The notes under the pieces: generated by a model
Told to the model about the DNA's origin: nothing
Database searches by the model: none
What the model saw: only the letters and a program-made list of their open reading frames with translations
DNA from: Streptomyces sp. CB01580
Lineage (GTDB): Bacteria > Actinomycetota > Actinomycetes > Streptomycetales > Streptomycetaceae
Direction of reading: 5' to 3'
Length of the DNA stretch: 64,000 nucleotides
NCBI RefSeq assembly: GCF_001905795.1
Contig: NZ_LIXJ01000020.1
Location: 62,001 to 126,000 of the forward strand
Shown: piece after piece, positions 28,362-36,249 of the stretch
Layout: each line of letters begins with the position of its first letter
How positions within the stretch are numbered: the stretch's first letter is position 1
Position numbers and translations under genes: made by a program

Positions 28362-29138
28362 ATGTACGACATCGGCACCCGAGAACGAGCACTGGCGCTG
28401 GTCGAGCAGGGGCGCAGCCTCAATTCTGTGAGCAGGGAAACCGGCATATCCCGCGCTGCGATCCGCTCCTGGCAAACACGCGTCGAACCCCTCGACCGGG
28501 GCCGGGCCACGCCGTGTCCGAGGTGCGGCGACACACCCACCGAGATCGAGAACCCCGCCTCGTACTCCTACTTGCTCGGTCTCTACCTCGGAGACGGTTG
28601 CGTCAGCCGGTCCGGGCGAGGTGTGTTCTCCCTACGCATCGCCTGCGCAGACGCCTGGCCAGGGCTCATCGACGCCTGCTCCGAAGCCGTACGGCTCGTG
28701 CGACCGGGCAACAAGGTCTGCCGGGTCCAGCGACCGGGCTGCCAGTACGTCACCTGCTGCAGCAAGCACTGGCCCTGCCTCTTGCCCCAGCACGGCCCCG
28801 GCAAGAAGCACGAGCGCCGGATCGCCCTCGCATCCTGGCAACGGGAGATCGTGGACGCGCACCCGTGGGATTTCGTCCGTGGTCTGATCCACTCCGACGG
28901 ATGCCGTGTCATCAACTGGACCACCCGTGTCATCGGCGGACAACGGAAGCGCTACGAGTATCCGCGCTACTTCTTCACCAACAAGTCCGACGACATCCGA
29001 CGCCTCTACACCGACACCCTCGACAGGCTCGACGTCGAGTGGACACACTGCACCCGCGCGGGCAAGGCGTACAACATCTCCGTCGCCCGACGGGCGTCCG
29101 TCGCTCTTATGGACGCCCATGTCGGGCCGAAGTACTGA
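28362..29138 (+). CDS. free-standing HTH-LAGLIDADG protein (homing-endonuclease-like)
   Basis: A 258-residue protein joining two modules. Residues 1-45 form a helix-turn-helix of transposase/homeodomain-like type (RERALALVEQGRSLNSVSRE then TGISRAAIRSWQTR). A CPRC zinc-knuckle-like pair follows at 52-55. The rest is a DOD-type LAGLIDADG core: P1 LLGLYLGDG (71-79, Asp 78) and P2 FVRGLIHSDG (171-180, Asp 179), each with the metal-binding Asp retained, and RYFFTNKSDDIRRLYTDTL between the second repeat and the C-terminus. Cys-rich stretches (TCCSKHWPC) may bind zinc. No intein splicing motifs are present. It lies 109 bp downstream of the odd tRNA on the same strand, and its stop is nine bases from that of the convergent pyk. 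It may be a nuclease or a domesticated DNA/RNA-binding regulator. Confidence 0.85.
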   Translation: MYDIGTRERALALVEQGRSLNSVSRETGISRAAIRSWQTRVEPLDRGRATPCPRCGDTPTEIENPASYSYLLGLYLGDGCVSRSGRGVFSLRIACADAWPGLIDACSEAVRLVRPGNKVCRVQRPGCQYVTCCSKHWPCLLPQHGPGKKHERRIALASWQREIVDAHPWDFVRGLIHSDGCRVINWTTRVIGGQRKRYEYPRYFFTNKSDDIRRLYTDTLDRLDVEWTHCTRAGKAYNISVARRASVALMDAHVGPKY

Positions 29139-29147
29139 ACGACCGGC

Positions 29148-30581
29148 CTACTTGCCCCCGTCGTCCTCGCCGATGCGGTGCACCCGCACCAGGTTCGTCG
29201 AGCCCGGGACCCCCGGCGGGGAGCCTGCGGTGATCACGACGACGTCGCCCTCCTTGCAGCGGCCGATCTTCAGCAGCTCCTCGTCGACCTGGGCCACCAT
29301 CGCGTCCGTCGAGTCGACGTGCGGGCCGAGGAAGGTCTCGACGCCCCAGGTCAGGTTGAGCTGGGAACGGGTCGCCGGGTCCGGGGTGAAGGCCAGGAGC
29401 GGGATGGGCGAGCGATAGCGGGAGAGGCGCCTGACGGTGTCGCCGCTCTGAGTGAAGGCGACGAGGAACTTGGCGCCCAGGAAGTCGCCCATCTCGGCCG
29501 CCGCGCGGGCCACCGCGCCGCCCTGGGTGCGGGGCTTGTTGCGGTCGGTGAGGGGCTTGAGGCCCTTGGCGAGGACGTCCTCCTCGGCGGCTTCGACGAT
29601 GCGGGCCATCGTGCGGACCGTCTCGACGGCGTAACGTCCGACGCTGGTCTCGCCGGACAGCATCACCGCGTCGGTGCCGTCGATGACGGCGTTGGCGACG
29701 TCGGACGCCTCGGCGCGGGTGGGGCGGGAGTTCTCGATCATCGAGTCGAGCATCTGAGTGGCGACGATGACCGGCTTGGCGTTGCGCTTGGCGAGGTTGA
29801 TCGCGCGCTTCTGCACGATCGGCACCTGTTCCAGGGGCATTTCGACGCCGAGGTCGCCGCGGGCGACCATGATCCCGTCGAAGGCGGCGACGATGCTGTC
29901 GATGTTCTCGACGGCCTGGGGCTTCTCGATCTTGGCGATGACCGGGAGGCGTCGGCCTTCTTCGTCCATGATGCGGTGGACGTCCTCGATGTCGCGTCCG
30001 CTGCGCACGAAGGAGAGGGCGATGACGTCGGCGCCGGTGCGCAGGGCCCAGCGGAGGTCCTCGATGTCCTTGTCGGAGAGGGCGGGGACGGAGACGGCGA
30101 CGCCGGGGAGGTTGAGGCCCTTGTGGTCGGAGACCATGCCGCCTTCGAGGACGGTGGTGTGGACGCGGGGGCCGTCGACTTCGGTGACTTCGAGGGTGAC
30201 GCGGCCGTCGTCGACGAGGATGCGTTCGCCGGGGGTGACATCGGTGGCGAGTCCGTTGTAGGTGGTGCCGCAGGTGTGGCGGTCGCCTTCCATGGGCTCG
30301 ACGGTGATGGTGAAGGTGTCGCCGCGTTCAAGGAGTACGGGTCCTTCACGGAAGCGTCCGAGTCGGATCTTCGGGCCTTGAAGGTCGGCGAGGATGCCGA
30401 CGCTGCGTCCGGACTCGTCGGACGCCTTGCGTACGTGGCGGTACCGCTCTTCGTGGTCGTTGTAGGTGCCGTGGCTGAGGTTGAGGCGGGCGATGTCCAT
30501 TCCCGCCTCGACGAGTGCTTCGATCTGTTCGTACGAGGTGGTGGCGGGGCCCAGGGTGCAGACGATTTTGGCTCGGCGCAT
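29148..30581 (-). CDS. pyk: pyruvate kinase
   Basis: A 477-residue glycolytic enzyme converting phosphoenolpyruvate and ADP to pyruvate and ATP. It begins MRRAKIVCTLGPATTSYEQIEALVEAGMDIARLNLSHGT, with the active-site NLSHG. The Lys of the IEKPQAVENIDSIV segment, the MVARGDLGVEMP segment and the TRAEASDVANAVIDGTDAVMLSGETSVGRYAVE active-site signature are all present. The B domain (about residues 70-165) is complete, and the length is normal for bacterial type II enzymes. It is monocistronic. The 156 bp upstream holds an AT-rich promoter with TAAGGT and an inverted repeat (30606-30635). Confidence 0.97.
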   Translation of the reverse strand: MRRAKIVCTLGPATTSYEQIEALVEAGMDIARLNLSHGTYNDHEERYRHVRKASDESGRSVGILADLQGPKIRLGRFREGPVLLERGDTFTITVEPMEGDRHTCGTTYNGLATDVTPGERILVDDGRVTLEVTEVDGPRVHTTVLEGGMVSDHKGLNLPGVAVSVPALSDKDIEDLRWALRTGADVIALSFVRSGRDIEDVHRIMDEEGRRLPVIAKIEKPQAVENIDSIVAAFDGIMVARGDLGVEMPLEQVPIVQKRAINLAKRNAKPVIVATQMLDSMIENSRPTRAEASDVANAVIDGTDAVMLSGETSVGRYAVETVRTMARIVEAAEEDVLAKGLKPLTDRNKPRTQGGAVARAAAEMGDFLGAKFLVAFTQSGDTVRRLSRYRSPIPLLAFTPDPATRSQLNLTWGVETFLGPHVDSTDAMVAQVDEELLKIGRCKEGDVVVITAGSPPGVPGSTNLVRVHRIGEDDGGK

Positions 30582-30605
30582 GGTTCGAGCCTAGACCTTA
30601 CCTAC

Positions 30606-30635
30606 GGGTAGTTAATTGGCCGTGCGTGACTACCC
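30606..30635. promoter_or_regulatory. inverted repeat in the pyk promoter region
   Basis: GGGTAG (30606-30611) and CTACCC (30630-30635) are separated by 18 bases in the AT-rich upstream region of pyk, 25-55 bp before the start codon. Nearby TTGTTGACAA (30656-30665) and two TTGAAT repeats are further candidates for protein binding. No regulator is identified. Confidence 0.3.
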
Positions 30636-30737
30636 AACGACCTTTGAATGAAGGGTTGTTGACAAGTGTTGAATTGGGCGCCGATGCGCTCGGATGAGCA
30701 TTCCTCCCTCGGTATTCCTTCTTTCGAGGGTTGTGCC

Positions 30738-31433
30738 TCAGAGTTCGGGCGGCGACATGATGAAGCGGGCGTTCACCTGTGCGTAGACGGTCTGGCGTCG
30801 GGGTTCGAGGTCGAGGGCGGGGGGCGGCGCGGCCGCGGCGCCGTAGCCGGCGCTTCCCCGGAATCCCGCGGACGGAGCGGGCAGGGCCGCGGCGACGTTC
30901 TCGGCTCCGAGGTCGGCGAGTTCGACGAGAGCGGTGAGGTGGGAGCCGAGGGCGTCGGCGTATTCGCGGGCTCGTTGGACGGCTTCGCGTACGGCCTGGC
31001 GTCGGGCGTTCGCGTGGGCGGGTGAGTCGGGGCGCAGGGCCCACCAGGGGCCGTTGACGCGGGTCATGTCGAGGGCCGCCACACGGGTGACCAGTTCGCC
31101 GAGGGCGGTGAAGTCGTTGAGGACGGCGGTGATGTGGACGCGGCCGTGGTAGGCGCGGATCTTTTCGTCGCGGCCCTTCTCGGCGAGTTCAGGGTTGATG
31201 GAGAGGGCGCCGGTTTCGAGTTTCTCGACCGCCGGGCCGTAGGAGCGTATGAGTTCGAGGACGGTTCCGTTGCGGCGGGTGAGGTCTTCGAGGGCGGTGT
31301 GGCGGTCCTTGCCGCGGGCGGTGACGGTGATGCCCAAGTGGGCGATTTCGGGGTCGACTTCGAGGCGGGCTTCGCCCCGGACCGCGACGCGCGGGTGTTC
31401 GGGGGTGCCGTAGGGGGCCGTGGTGTCGGTCAT
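30738..31433 (-). CDS. SIMPL (DUF541) domain protein
   Basis: A 231-residue protein with the SIMPL/DUF541 layout: VAVRGEARLEVDPEIAHLGITVTARGKD (residues about 15-42), a helix around 45-70 (ALEDLTRRNGTVLELIRSYG), a strand pair ending RVHITAVLNDFTALGELVTRV, and a C-terminal helix ARRQAVREAVQRAREYADALGSHL. Members are bacterial proteins of ill-defined function, some periplasmic and linked to oxidative stress. No signal peptide is visible here, so it is probably cytoplasmic. It is followed by pyk in the same orientation after 156 bp, but with its own promoter between them. Confidence 0.85.
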   Translation of the reverse strand: MTDTTAPYGTPEHPRVAVRGEARLEVDPEIAHLGITVTARGKDRHTALEDLTRRNGTVLELIRSYGPAVEKLETGALSINPELAEKGRDEKIRAYHGRVHITAVLNDFTALGELVTRVAALDMTRVNGPWWALRPDSPAHANARRQAVREAVQRAREYADALGSHLTALVELADLGAENVAAALPAPSAGFRGSAGYGAAAAPPPALDLEPRRQTVYAQVNARFIMSPPEL

Positions 31434-31682
31434 GGTTCCACTGTGGCATGCGGGTACGACAGCGGCTGGTCACCGGATCGCAACCCTGTGGGGGGTGTTG
31501 CTCGGTGTGGCTCCTGCGCCATTATCTACGCGCGTTGTGCGCTGTCTGTGCGCTGGGCGGGGTGCGGTGTGGGGGCGGTGCGGTGTGCCGGCCGTCCTCC
31601 GGGCCGTGTCGGCCCTGTGCCGTGGGGTGTGGCGCCGCGCGGGTGCCGGGCCGCACGGTGACGGGGCTGCACGGGCACCGTG

Positions 31683-31714
31683 CTGTACGAGAACCGAGCT
31701 GTACGAGAACCGAG
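31683..31714. repeat. perfect 16-bp tandem duplication before the 5'-nucleotidase gene
   Basis: CTGTACGAGAACCGAG occurs twice without a break (31683-31698 and 31699-31714), ending 14 bp before the nucleotidase start codon, so it lies in the mRNA leader or overlaps the ribosome-binding region. The core TGTACGAGAAC also appears in the leader of the beta-helix gene near 3686. Confidence 0.7.
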
Positions 31715-31728
31715 ATGTGGGAGACGAA

Positions 31729-33540
31729 ATGCCGCTGAACCGTAGGACGTTCCTGGGCACGTCGGCGGCCGTGGGTGCCGGGGCGGCGATGGCGGGTGGT
31801 TCCGCCGTCCCCGCCGCGGCCCATGGTCATGGGCACGGCCACGGCCACGGGCGTCCGCCGAAGCGGTACTCGTTCACCGTGATGGGCACTACCGATCTGC
31901 ACGGGAACGTTTTCAACTGGGACTACTTCACGGACAAGGAGTTCGACGACAAGGACCACAACGATGTGGGTCTGGCGAAGATCTCCACGTTGGTGGAGCA
32001 GGTGCGTCGGGAGAAGGGCCGTGGCAACACGCTGTTGATCGATGCGGGTGACACGATCCAGGGCACCCAGTTGTCGTACTACTACGCGAAGGTCGATCCG
32101 ATCACGGCGAGGCGTGGTCCGGTGCATCCGATGGCGCAGGCGATGAACGCGATCGGCTATGACGCGGCGGCTCTGGGCAACCATGAGTTCAATTACGGGA
32201 TCCCGGTGCTGCGGAAGTTCGAGGAGCAGTGTGATTTCCCGTTGCTGGGTGCGAACGCGTTGGACGCGAAGTCGTTGCGCCCGGCGTTCGCCCCGTATGT
32301 GATCAAGCGGATGCGTACGCCGTTCGGCCGGGATGTGCGGGTGGCGGTTCTGGGGTTGACCAATCCGGGTGTCGCGATCTGGGACAAGGCGAATGTGAGC
32401 GGGAAGATGGTGTTTCCCGGTCTGGAGGAGCAGGCGGCGAAGTTCGTGCCGAGGCTGCGTTCCATGGGTGCGGACGTGGTGATCGTGTCGGCTCATTCGG
32501 GGACGAGTGGTACGTCGTCGTACGGTGATCAGGTTCCGCATGTCGAGAACGCGGCGGCGCTGGTGGCCGAGCAGGTTCCGGGTATCGACGCGATTCTGGT
32601 GGGGCATGCGCACCTGGAGATTCCTGAGTATTTCGTGGAGAACGAGCGGACGGGCAAGAAGGTGGTGTTGTCCGAGCCGTTGAAGTGGGGGCAGCGGCTG
32701 ACGCTGTTCGACTTCGATCTGGTGTGGGAGCGGGGTCGTTGGGTGGTGGAGCGGGCGGGTTCGCGGGTGCTGAACTCGAATGCCGTGGCCGAGGACCCGA
32801 AGATCACGGGGTTGTTGGCGGACGAGCACCGGAAGGTCGTGGCGTACGTCAACCAAGTCATCGGTACGTCGTCGGCGGCGATGTCTACGGCCGAGGCGGC
32901 GTGGAAGGACGAGCCGATCATCGATCTGATCAATGTGGTCCAGACGGAGACGGTGAAGGCGGCGCTGGCTGGCGGGGCGTATGCGTCGCTTCCGGTGCTT
33001 TCGCAGGCGTCGTGTTTCTCGCGTACGGCGCGGATTCCGGAAGGGGACGTGACGATCAGGGATGCGGCGGGGTTGTACCCGTTCGAGAACACCCTGGAGG
33101 CACGGGTGCTGACGGGTGCGCAGATCCGCGAGTATCTGGAGTTCTCGGCGCGTTATTACGTGCGGACGGCTGCGGGTGTTCCGGTGGACACGTCGAAGCT
33201 GACGAATGCGGAGAACATTCCGGATTACAACTATGACGCGGTGTCGGGTCTGACGTATGAGATCGATATCGCGAAGCCGAATGGTTCGCGGATCGTGAAT
33301 CTGTCGTTCGAGGGGAAGCCGATCGATCCTGCGGCGGAGTTCGTGCTGGCGGTGAACAATTATCGGGCGAGTGGTGGGGGCAATTTCCCGCATGTGGCGG
33401 GCGCCAAGCAGGTGTGGGCGAATTCGGAGGAGATCCGTAACACGATCATCTCCTGGGTCCGGGCGAAGGGTTCGGTGGACGCCGCGCAGTTCGCTTCGGT
33501 GGACTGGCGTCTGACGCGGGACGGCTCGCCGGTGTTCTGA
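31729..33540 (+). CDS. Tat-exported 5'-nucleotidase/cyclic phosphodiesterase
   Basis: A 603-residue secreted metallophosphoesterase. A Tat signal (NRRTFLGTSAAVGAGAAMAGG) is followed by a His-Gly repeat (HGHGHGHGHG, about 34-43) that may bind metal. The catalytic calcineurin-like domain shows MGTTDLHGN (metal-binding), IDAGDTIQGT, ALGNHEFNYG (GNHE motif), VVIVSAHSG and DAILVGHAHL. The C-terminal 5'-nucleotidase domain carries AGLYPFENTLEARVLTGAQIREYLE and NNYRASGGGNFP for substrate binding. It should release phosphate from extracellular nucleotides. Third codon positions favour G and T, unlike the C-rich genes before 28 kb. A terminator hairpin follows at 33617-33648. Confidence 0.94.
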   Translation: MPLNRRTFLGTSAAVGAGAAMAGGSAVPAAAHGHGHGHGHGRPPKRYSFTVMGTTDLHGNVFNWDYFTDKEFDDKDHNDVGLAKISTLVEQVRREKGRGNTLLIDAGDTIQGTQLSYYYAKVDPITARRGPVHPMAQAMNAIGYDAAALGNHEFNYGIPVLRKFEEQCDFPLLGANALDAKSLRPAFAPYVIKRMRTPFGRDVRVAVLGLTNPGVAIWDKANVSGKMVFPGLEEQAAKFVPRLRSMGADVVIVSAHSGTSGTSSYGDQVPHVENAAALVAEQVPGIDAILVGHAHLEIPEYFVENERTGKKVVLSEPLKWGQRLTLFDFDLVWERGRWVVERAGSRVLNSNAVAEDPKITGLLADEHRKVVAYVNQVIGTSSAAMSTAEAAWKDEPIIDLINVVQTETVKAALAGGAYASLPVLSQASCFSRTARIPEGDVTIRDAAGLYPFENTLEARVLTGAQIREYLEFSARYYVRTAAGVPVDTSKLTNAENIPDYNYDAVSGLTYEIDIAKPNGSRIVNLSFEGKPIDPAAEFVLAVNNYRASGGGNFPHVAGAKQVWANSEEIRNTIISWVRAKGSVDAAQFASVDWRLTRDGSPVF

Positions 33541-33616
33541 GGGCTGTTCCGTGGTGCGTGGTGACGCGTCCCGCGTGGGGTGATCGTCGCCCGCGGACGC
33601 GGGGTGGGAGTTCTTC

Positions 33617-33648
33617 GGGCCGTATCCGCCGGTCGGCGGGTACGGCCC
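33617..33648. terminator. bidirectional terminator between nucleotidase and THEP1-like genes
   Basis: A 15-bp stem (GGGCCGTATCCGCCG against CGGCGGGTACGGCCC, one G-T pair) with almost no loop, lying 77 bp after the nucleotidase stop and 48 bp after the convergent NTPase stop. Confidence 0.7.
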
Positions 33649-33695
33649 GTGGCCGGAGCGGTCGCGGCAGTGGGCCGAGGGGCTGGTCGGACGGC

Positions 33696-34238
33696 TCAGG
33701 GCCTCTCCAGACGTGCTGCCAGCCGCTCCGGGAGGGTGTCGCGGTTCGCCGGGGTCACCCGGAGGAGTTCGATGTCGGTGCGGCGTTTGAGGGCGTCGGT
33801 GAGCGGGCCGTGCTGTGCCTGGACGGTGGCGACGACATCGATGTCGGCTGCGAACAGTGCCCGGACGGCGTCCTGGAACGGGCGGTGGGCCAGTTCCATC
33901 TTTCCGAGTTCGTCGATGAGGACGAGGCGTCCGGGGGGCGGCGTGGCTGTGGGGGTCGCAGGCGGCCACGAGAGGGACGGCAGGGCCAGTCGTTCCATGA
34001 CTTCGAGGTCGACGCCGTAGCGTCCGACCCGTGGTGGTCCCGGAAGGTCGACGTGGGCGAGCACGGCCCGTCGGCCGGCCAGTGTCTCCAGGGCGAAGCC
34101 GACCCGGGTACCGCCTTCGCGGATCTCCTGGGTGGTGAAGCCGGTGGCCCGCCGGGCGTGCAGCAGCTCCGCCAGTCGGCGGATGGCGGTGGTCTTTCCG
34201 CTGCCGGGGCGTCCTTCCAGCAGGATCCTCGTCGGCAT
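33696..34238 (-). CDS. THEP1-like nucleoside triphosphatase
   Basis: A 180-residue P-loop NTPase. Walker A GRPGSGKTT is near residues 9-17. GFTTQEIREGGTRVGFALETLAGR is the THEP1/NTPase_1 signature; RYGVDLEVMER, the Walker B LVLIDELGKMEL and a QAQHGPLTDALKRR sensor region follow. These small enzymes hydrolyse nucleoside triphosphates and are known mainly from thermophiles and archaea; their role is unclear. The ATG at 34236-34238 (GGAG about ten bases upstream) directly precedes the P-loop; longer upstream open frame is rejected as Pro/Arg-rich noncoding sequence. It is a possible functional neighbour of the nucleotidase, but convergent with it. Confidence 0.85.
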   Translation of the reverse strand: MPTRILLEGRPGSGKTTAIRRLAELLHARRATGFTTQEIREGGTRVGFALETLAGRRAVLAHVDLPGPPRVGRYGVDLEVMERLALPSLSWPPATPTATPPPGRLVLIDELGKMELAHRPFQDAVRALFAADIDVVATVQAQHGPLTDALKRRTDIELLRVTPANRDTLPERLAARLERP

Positions 34239-34489
34239 CGCGTGCTCCGAGGCGTGGGCGGGTGCCGGTGGCCGGGTGGTGCGGCCCTGCTGCCAGTGTC
34301 CCATCGGGGTGGGTGGCCGGGCCTCCGCGCGGGCCGGGCGGGGCGTCCCCTGGGTCGTCCGGTTCGTGCGGCGCGGACCTGCCCTGCTCGGGCGGTCGGA
34401 CCGGCTCCGGCCCGTTCGGCGCGCGCGATCGGGCCGGAGCTGATCTGCTGGGGAGGAGGGGGCGTCGCGTGCTTTGGGGAGTGGTCTGG

Positions 34490-35515
34490 ATGGGTACGTA
34501 CCGAGTCGCTCAGGTCGCCACGGCGGGCGGGCCTTTCGAGCTCGTCGAGCGTGAGGTGCCGCGGCCGGGGCCATGTCATGTGCGGATCGCCGTGGACGCT
34601 TGCGGGATCTGTCACAGCGACGTGCTCTTCGTGGATGCCGGGGTGCCCGGCGTGCGGTTTCCGCTGGTGCCCGGGCATGAGATCGCCGGTCGTATCGAGG
34701 CGCTGGGCGAGGGGGCGCAGGAGGGTGGTTGGCGGGTCGGGGATCGGGTGGCCGTGGGGTGGTTCGGGGGTAGCTGTGGTCACTGCACGCCCTGTCGGCA
34801 GGGTGATTTCATCGTGTGCGAGAACCTCAAGGTTCCCGGGTGGGCGTACGACGGGGGTTTCGCCGAGTGCGTGATCGCTCCGGTCGACGCCTTGGCGCGG
34901 ATCCCCGACGCGCTGGCGGCGACCGATGCGGCGCCCATGGCGTGTGCGGGGGTGACCACGTACAACGGGCTGCGGCGCAGTGGCGCCGGGCCGGGTGACC
35001 TCGTGGCCGTTCTCGGTATCGGCGGTCTAGGTCATCTCGGGGTGATGTTCGCGGCTGCGATGGGTTTCGAGACCGTGGCCATCGCGCGTGGGGCCGGCAA
35101 GGCCGATCTGGCCAAGCAGCTCGGGGCCCATCATTACGTCGACAGCACGGGGAGCACGGGGGTCGCGGATGCGCTGCGGGCTCTGGGTGGTGCCAAGGTG
35201 GTCCTGGCCACGGCTGCCAATGCCGATGCGATCGCGGCGACCTTGGACGGGCTGGCGCATCGGGGTGAGCTGGTGGTGATCGGTGTGAGTCCCGAGCCGC
35301 TGGGGATCAGTCCGGTTCAGCTGATCATGAGTGGCAGGGTCGTGCGTGGTCATCCGTCCGGGACGGCGCAGGACGTGCAGGACACGATGGCGTTCAGTGC
35401 TCTGCACGGTATCCGTCCGATGGTGGAGGTCGTGCCGTTGGACCGGGTGGCGGAGGGGTATCGGAAGATGGTTTCGGGTGCTGCCCGTTTCCGTGTGGTG
35501 CTCGCGGCTCGTTGA
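34490..35515 (+). CDS. zinc-dependent alcohol dehydrogenase
   Basis: A 341-residue medium-chain dehydrogenase. The catalytic zinc site is CGICHSD (first Cys) with GHEIAG. The structural zinc lobe is GSCGHCTPCRQGDFIVCEN, with four cysteines. The NAD(P)-binding Rossmann motif is VAVLGIGGLGHLGV. The C-terminal MSGRVVRGHPSGTAQDV segment fits the AdhP/CAD-like subgroup oxidising primary or aromatic alcohols. GGGGAG precedes the ATG. The stop codon overlaps an in-frame ATG of the GPP34 gene (TGATG), so the two are probably co-translated. Confidence 0.93.
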   Translation: MGTYRVAQVATAGGPFELVEREVPRPGPCHVRIAVDACGICHSDVLFVDAGVPGVRFPLVPGHEIAGRIEALGEGAQEGGWRVGDRVAVGWFGGSCGHCTPCRQGDFIVCENLKVPGWAYDGGFAECVIAPVDALARIPDALAATDAAPMACAGVTTYNGLRRSGAGPGDLVAVLGIGGLGHLGVMFAAAMGFETVAIARGAGKADLAKQLGAHHYVDSTGSTGVADALRALGGAKVVLATAANADAIAATLDGLAHRGELVVIGVSPEPLGISPVQLIMSGRVVRGHPSGTAQDVQDTMAFSALHGIRPMVEVVPLDRVAEGYRKMVSGAARFRVVLAAR

Positions 35516-35529
35516 TGCGGCTGCCTACC

Positions 35530-36162
35530 ATGACCACGTCACGCGACCTGTTGTTCGTCAGTCTGGACCAGGTGTCCGGTGGTGCTGTGGAGCAGGGTGA
35601 CTTGTCGCTCGCTCTGGCGGGGGCGGAGGTGATCGATCTGCTCGGTGTCGAGGCCGTCGTTCTGGATGGTGATCGCATCGTGCCGGGTCATGTTCCGTCC
35701 CTGACCGATCCGTTGCTGGATCGGGCCGCGTCGTCGCTTGTTCGTGACGCGCCGTTCGAGTCGGTGGGTGACTGGTTGTGGCGCAGGGGGCGGGGTTTGT
35801 CGGCGGCGTATCTGGCCGTTCTCGAGGCGGAGGGGAAGCTCGCTCGGCGGCACCGTCACGGGGTGCCTTTCGGGGCGGGTCGGATCGTGCCGGAGGATTC
35901 GCCGGACCGCAGTGACGCGGCGAGTCGCTGGGCGTCGGGGGAGCCCGTCCTGGTCGGTCTGGCGGCGGCTCTCGGGATCCGTGGCGGGGACGGTGGGGAG
36001 GGTGAGGAGGGTGTGGGCGCTGCCGACTTCCCCGGCGTGGACGACGACGTGCTGGACACCGTGCTCGCCGCCGTCCATGAGGCGTTGACGCAGTTGGAGG
36101 CCGTGCGGTTGCGGCGTTCTGTCGAGCAGGCCGCCTTCGACAACATCTGGCGGGGCGAGTGA
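35530..36162 (+). CDS. GPP34 family phosphoprotein
   Basis: A 210-residue protein with the GOLPH3/GPP34 fold seen in many actinobacteria. Landmarks are the N-terminal TTSRDLLFVSLD, GDLSLALAGAEVIDLLGVEAVVLDGDRIVPG, ESVGDWLWRRGRGLSAAYLAVLEAEG and the basic RRHRHGVPFGAGRIV loop that binds phosphoinositides in eukaryotes. Bacterial function is unknown. An acidic Gly/Glu insertion lies at about 155-170. The start could instead be the ATG at 35515, which overlaps the dehydrogenase stop (TGATG); 35530 gives the usual family N-terminus. It is convergent with the decarboxylase/hydroxylase operon. Confidence 0.85.
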   Translation: MTTSRDLLFVSLDQVSGGAVEQGDLSLALAGAEVIDLLGVEAVVLDGDRIVPGHVPSLTDPLLDRAASSLVRDAPFESVGDWLWRRGRGLSAAYLAVLEAEGKLARRHRHGVPFGAGRIVPEDSPDRSDAASRWASGEPVLVGLAAALGIRGGDGGEGEEGVGAADFPGVDDDVLDTVLAAVHEALTQLEAVRLRRSVEQAAFDNIWRGE

Positions 36163-36196
36163 TGCGGTGGGGGGTTCTTCGGTGGGTTTGTGCGGA

Positions 36197-36228
36197 GCGG
36201 CCGTCTTCTCCTGGGGAGGGCCGGCCGC
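36197..36228. terminator. possible bidirectional terminator
   Basis: GCGGCCG and CGGCCGC pair, with an inner CTCC/GGAG stem, in the 87-bp gap between the convergent GPP34 and N-hydroxylase genes. The stem has internal mismatches, so it is a weak call. Confidence 0.4.
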
Positions 36229-36249
36229 GCTGTGTGGTGTGGTGCGGGG

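Noticed and set aside
31420..31728. An N-terminal extension of the 5'-nucleotidase gene back to 31420
   Set aside because: The Tat signal sequence with its twin-arginine motif starts at the ATG at 31729; the upstream part is Cys/Arg-rich noncoding sequence containing a tandem repeat.
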